From Calliopsis andreniformis (Eukaryota; Arthropoda; Insecta; Hymenoptera; Andrenidae): DNA of 64,000 nucleotides. Below the pieces are notes generated by a model that was not told where the DNA came from, did no database searches, and saw nothing but the letters and a program-made list of their open reading frames with translations. Below are positions 61,401-64,000 of the stretch, in pieces. The stretch's first letter is position 1. Each line of letters begins with the position of its first letter. A program made the position numbers and the translations under genes. The stretch lies in NCBI RefSeq assembly GCF_051401765.1, contig NC_135073.1, forward strand, positions 5,022,001 through 5,086,000, in the 5' to 3' direction.

Positions 61401-62283
61401 CGATTGGTCCCATTGGATTGGGACCCATAGGAGATTGACTGCTAGGTACCATTTGATTCGGACCGCCTGGTCCCATTTGATTTGGACCTCCTGGTGGCAT
61501 ATTGTGTGCTCCAGGTCCGCCAGGTTGCATTTGGCCAGGTCCCCCAGGACCCATGTGGCCTCCGGGTCCACTGGTGTTCATGTGTCCAGATCCTGGAGGA
61601 CCACTAGCGTTCATATGACTGGGCATAGGCGGTCCAGTACTCAAATGACTTCCAGGTCCACTGGTATTCATACTAGTATTCATATGTGTAGATCCTGGAG
61701 GTCCGCTGGCGTTCATATGTCCCGTGCCCGGAGGACCACTTGTGTTCACATGTCCTGACCCAGGTGGTCCATTTGTATTCATATGTCCTGGCCCTGGGGG
61801 ACCGCTTGAGCTCATATGTCCTGGGCCAGGTGGGCCAGTTGCGTTCATGTGACCTGGTCCAGGTGGACCACTCATGTGGCCTGGACCTCCAGAAACCATT
61901 TGTGAGTTTGGAGGGCCACCGGGGCCCATTGGAGGACCTGGTACAGGGCCACTACCTGGACCCATTTGCGTCGGCCCTTGACCCATATGAGGACCTCCAG
62001 GTGGTCCACCGCTTCCCTGTCCCATGTGGCTAGGTCCTATCGGCCCTGGACCTCCTGGACCCATCTGACCAGGACCTCCAGGACCCATTTGACCAGGACC
62101 GCCTGCGCCCATTTGCCCTGGTCCATTTGAACCCATTTGGTTAGGACCAGACTGTATCATATGAGACGTTCCTTGAGGACCATTTGGTCCTATTTGACCT
62201 GGAACCATGGGTCCCCCTGGGCCTTGTTGGGAACTAGAGTTTTGACCGACAGGGCCACCAGGTCCACCTTGATTCTGTAACAT
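55418..62283 (-). CDS. brm: brahma, SWI/SNF chromatin-remodelling ATPase
   Basis: This is the catalytic subunit of the BAP/PBAP complex, which moves nucleosomes using ATP in the nucleus. Exons 62283-60218, 60140-60067, 59679-59430, 59297-59159, 59085-58924, 58817-55914, 55822-55648 and 55566-55418 join in phase to about 1,972 residues. In order, they encode a Gly/Pro/Met/Gln-rich N-terminus (to about residue 640), QLQ ([10 protein letters not shown] then [14 protein letters not shown]), HSA ([20 protein letters not shown] region), BRK ([12 protein letters not shown]), SNF2 helicase (Walker [13 protein letters not shown] box, [11 protein letters not shown]), SnAC ([20 protein letters not shown]), and a bromodomain with acetyl-lysine Asn in [10 protein letters not shown]. 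An acidic tail follows. The 5' end is uncertain: the first ATG in this exon is 62283, but a ttacag acceptor at 62275 could join an upstream exon, and the frame stays open to 62445 without another ATG. Confidence 0.93.
60560..62250 (-). repeat. coding minisatellite in the brahma N-terminus
   Basis: Within the first large brahma exon, two related amino-acid repeats alternate. Around 61550-61890 the unit is close to [11 protein letters not shown]. On both sides (about 60560-61550 and 61890-62250) the unit is close to [12 protein letters not shown]. The DNA periodicity also keeps long frames open in the other registers and on the opposite strand (for example 60708-61256 minus, 61363-61758 plus); those are by-products of the repeat. 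Confidence 0.85.
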
Positions 62284-63578
62284 CCAAATGGATTCAATAT
62301 TACTTTCGTTATCGTGAAACTCAATTGTCCCAGAAAAGTGGTGTTTTGTCTGAGATCCTTGTTTGGGCAAAGGAACTTGGGTCCAAGAGAATGACCCAGG
62401 AAGATTGTTTACTCTTATATATTGTATATTAAATTTTTTGAATGATTAAAATATGAAAATTTTATCTAATCACAATGATTTTTGAAATTTGATTCACGAT
62501 AATATTTTATATAATTGTTACTTACAAAATCTCATTTACGTATGTAATACGTTTATATAATAATGTTATACTGCACTTCATAAGTATACTATTATTTATT
62601 GTATCATAAGATACTGACTTAGAGCAAATATAGTTTATTCTATCTAACCAAATCTTTATCTAAAGAGGATCTACACACTTAAAAAATTATGATTATCTAT
62701 TTTAAGAACAAACTAAAAAGGGAAAAAAGGTGTAATTTATTATCGCCTCTTAGTAGATTTGTCTCTTTTATAGATTTTTTAACAAAATATTGCAGCAATA
62801 TAACAATAAACATTAAAGAGATATGATAAAGTCATTCCAGTAAATTATTTTTTTTTGTCAGGTCAACGTAAGCTTTAAACGCTTTTATTACCTATTCAAA
62901 TAACTTTAACAGACGACTGAAACGAAACTAGCGTTTCAAAACATGTGATTCAATTGCAATGGCAATTGCACAGTTTGCACTCAGAAAATCGTTTATGACG
63001 TAGGATTGTACATACACATCATGACGTCTATCAATAATGGTTGATACACACTTTCATCAATTTCGACTGATGCAGTGACGCATTGTGGAAGATTATTTCG
63101 ATCCATAGAAATAGAAACGAAGATTTCTGATCGTGTACTGTGCACGTGGTCCAAGTATGGAAGCAGTGCATTCAGTTACTTTTTTTTATTGCATAGAGAT
63201 TTACCAAGATAGGAAGTTATTAAAGTTACGTTTCGAAAGCATATCTTCAATCAGTGGGTTCTCCACATTTATTGCAATCTTTATTTGCCAATATTGATAA
63301 ATACTAAATAATTTAAAAAATTTTAATTGCTCGAGTAAAATCATGATGGTTACAGGAATTAAACTTTACAATAAATCCTCAGCCTAAGAACCAATCTTAT
63401 CTTATTAAAGTACGCAGTGACTTTTAGAACGTCCCATACTAGACTAAGTGGACTCTAATAGTGGGGACTAACCATTGAACAGAACTCAGAACAGAGTTAA
63501 GAACAGAGCTTTCGCGAGTGCTACTATTATTCTGAGAGAAGCAAGTTGACACAACGGAGTGACAAACAACGTTCAACT
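62284..63578. other. intergenic region between divergent brahma and IMPA-like genes
   Basis: AT-rich with no recognised coding. It probably contains the promoter of the IMPA-like gene just before 63579. Brahma may also start here with an untranslated exon, or its first exon may lie beyond the right edge. The 62284-62445 segment is open in the brahma frame (VNNLPGSFSWTQVPLPK) but has no ATG. Confidence 0.4.
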
Positions 63579-63647
63579 ATGGTTACCAAACAAGAGCTTG
63601 ACCATTATTACGACTTCGTCTTGAAGCTGACAATGGAATCGGGGAAG
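63579..63647 (+). CDS. first coding exon of an inositol-monophosphatase-like gene, partial
   Basis: The ATG at 63579 opens a 23-codon exon, MVTKQELDHYYDFVLKLTME then SGK, ending exactly at the donor AAG followed by GTAGTT. The spacing and sequence resemble the N-terminal helix of inositol monophosphatases (Tyr/Phe-rich helix then a SGK/AGK-type turn), which dephosphorylate inositol phosphates for phosphoinositide recycling. The catalytic exons lie outside the window, so the family call rests on this exon alone. The remaining 350 bp to the right edge is intron. Confidence 0.5.
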
Positions 63648-64000
63648 GTAGTTTCGATTATTTTGCTAAATCTACCCTTTACTCAGTGGACTTTTTTAAA
63701 GAACATATTTAATTGAGGTAATACATTTCTAGTACAATGATAAAAAAAATTGATTTTTTATTCAATGGCAGGTTTAGAAGATACAGAATCTTCAAATTTT
63801 ATCATTGTAAAATTTTTTGCCATTATTATAACTCTTTACATTTACTCATTTATGCCATAAATTTGATTTTAAGTCCACGTGTATTATAGCTTCAACTAAT
63901 GCAATATCTTATAATCGAAATATTTCCTGCTTCAGTAAAAAACGAGTACTTGCACACTTTTGTGTTATCATGTTATCTTTTTGCATAATTGATTCTTTGT

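Noticed and set aside
61363..61758. 131-codon plus-strand frame opposite brahma
   Set aside because: It is the antisense of the GPGHMN repeat; its periodic Arg/Ser/Thr content comes from the repeat.
62284..62370. Start of brahma at 62370
   Set aside because: That codon is TTG, not ATG. The first ATG in the exon is at 62283, and a splice acceptor may make even that internal.
1..64000. tRNA genes, known microRNA hairpins, CRISPR arrays
   Set aside because: By eye I found no tRNA A/B-box cloverleaf, no conserved insect microRNA seed sequence that I recognise, and no spaced direct-repeat array. A tRNAscan or Infernal run would be needed to exclude diverged copies.

Overview
This window is AT-rich nuclear DNA from an animal. 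The intron-rich genes, the encoded proteins, and the CpG-rich GC islands set in an AT-rich background suggest an insect, most likely a hymenopteran such as a bee. The species assignment is inference: no sequence search was run. Coding exons were joined by reading splice sites and checking that reading phase is kept across every junction.

Layout. Positions 1-14,300 are mostly gene-free. They hold several non-autonomous inverted-repeat transposons (1373-1487, 2989-3354, 4792-5440, 7527-8405, 8428-8832), AT-rich microsatellites, an isolated 5S rRNA-like copy on the minus strand (about 13,379-13,497), and a TATA-containing GC island at 10,075-10,360 that could be the 5' noncoding exon of the next gene. 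A ten-exon beta-glucuronidase gene (14,335-20,123, +) is followed tail-to-tail by a two-exon ZNHIT3-type zinc-finger gene (20,390-21,276, -). Next comes a decayed retrotransposon gag (21,770-22,448, -). From 22.6 to 41.8 kb there is a gene desert with small transposons, GC-rich islands that look like promoters or 5' exons, and two weak candidates for tiny spliced genes (37,681-38,336 + and 39,745-40,215 -).

The right third is dense with housekeeping genes. They are the proteasome maturation factor POMP (41,838-42,733, +), an OHCU decarboxylase of the uric acid pathway (42,931-43,671, -), two intronless tandem homocysteine S-methyltransferases (44,782-45,732 and 46,564-47,523, +), cytoplasmic leucyl-tRNA synthetase (48,131-53,328, -), the SWI/SNF ATPase brahma (55,418-62,283, -), and the first coding exon of an inositol-monophosphatase-like gene running off the right edge (63,579-63,647, +). 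Most neighbours are convergent with very short 3' intergenic gaps. The genes do not form one pathway: they cover lysosomal glycan breakdown, snoRNP/nuclear factor assembly, proteasome assembly, purine catabolism, methionine recycling, translation and chromatin remodelling.

Points worth a second look: the OHCU decarboxylase has Tyr where the family has its catalytic His; the beta-glucuronidase has a GC-AG intron; brahma has a roughly 650-residue Gly/Pro/Met/Gln repeat N-terminus; two unrelated genes have a first coding exon consisting of only the ATG; and one transposon is a large inverted pair of 3' ends.
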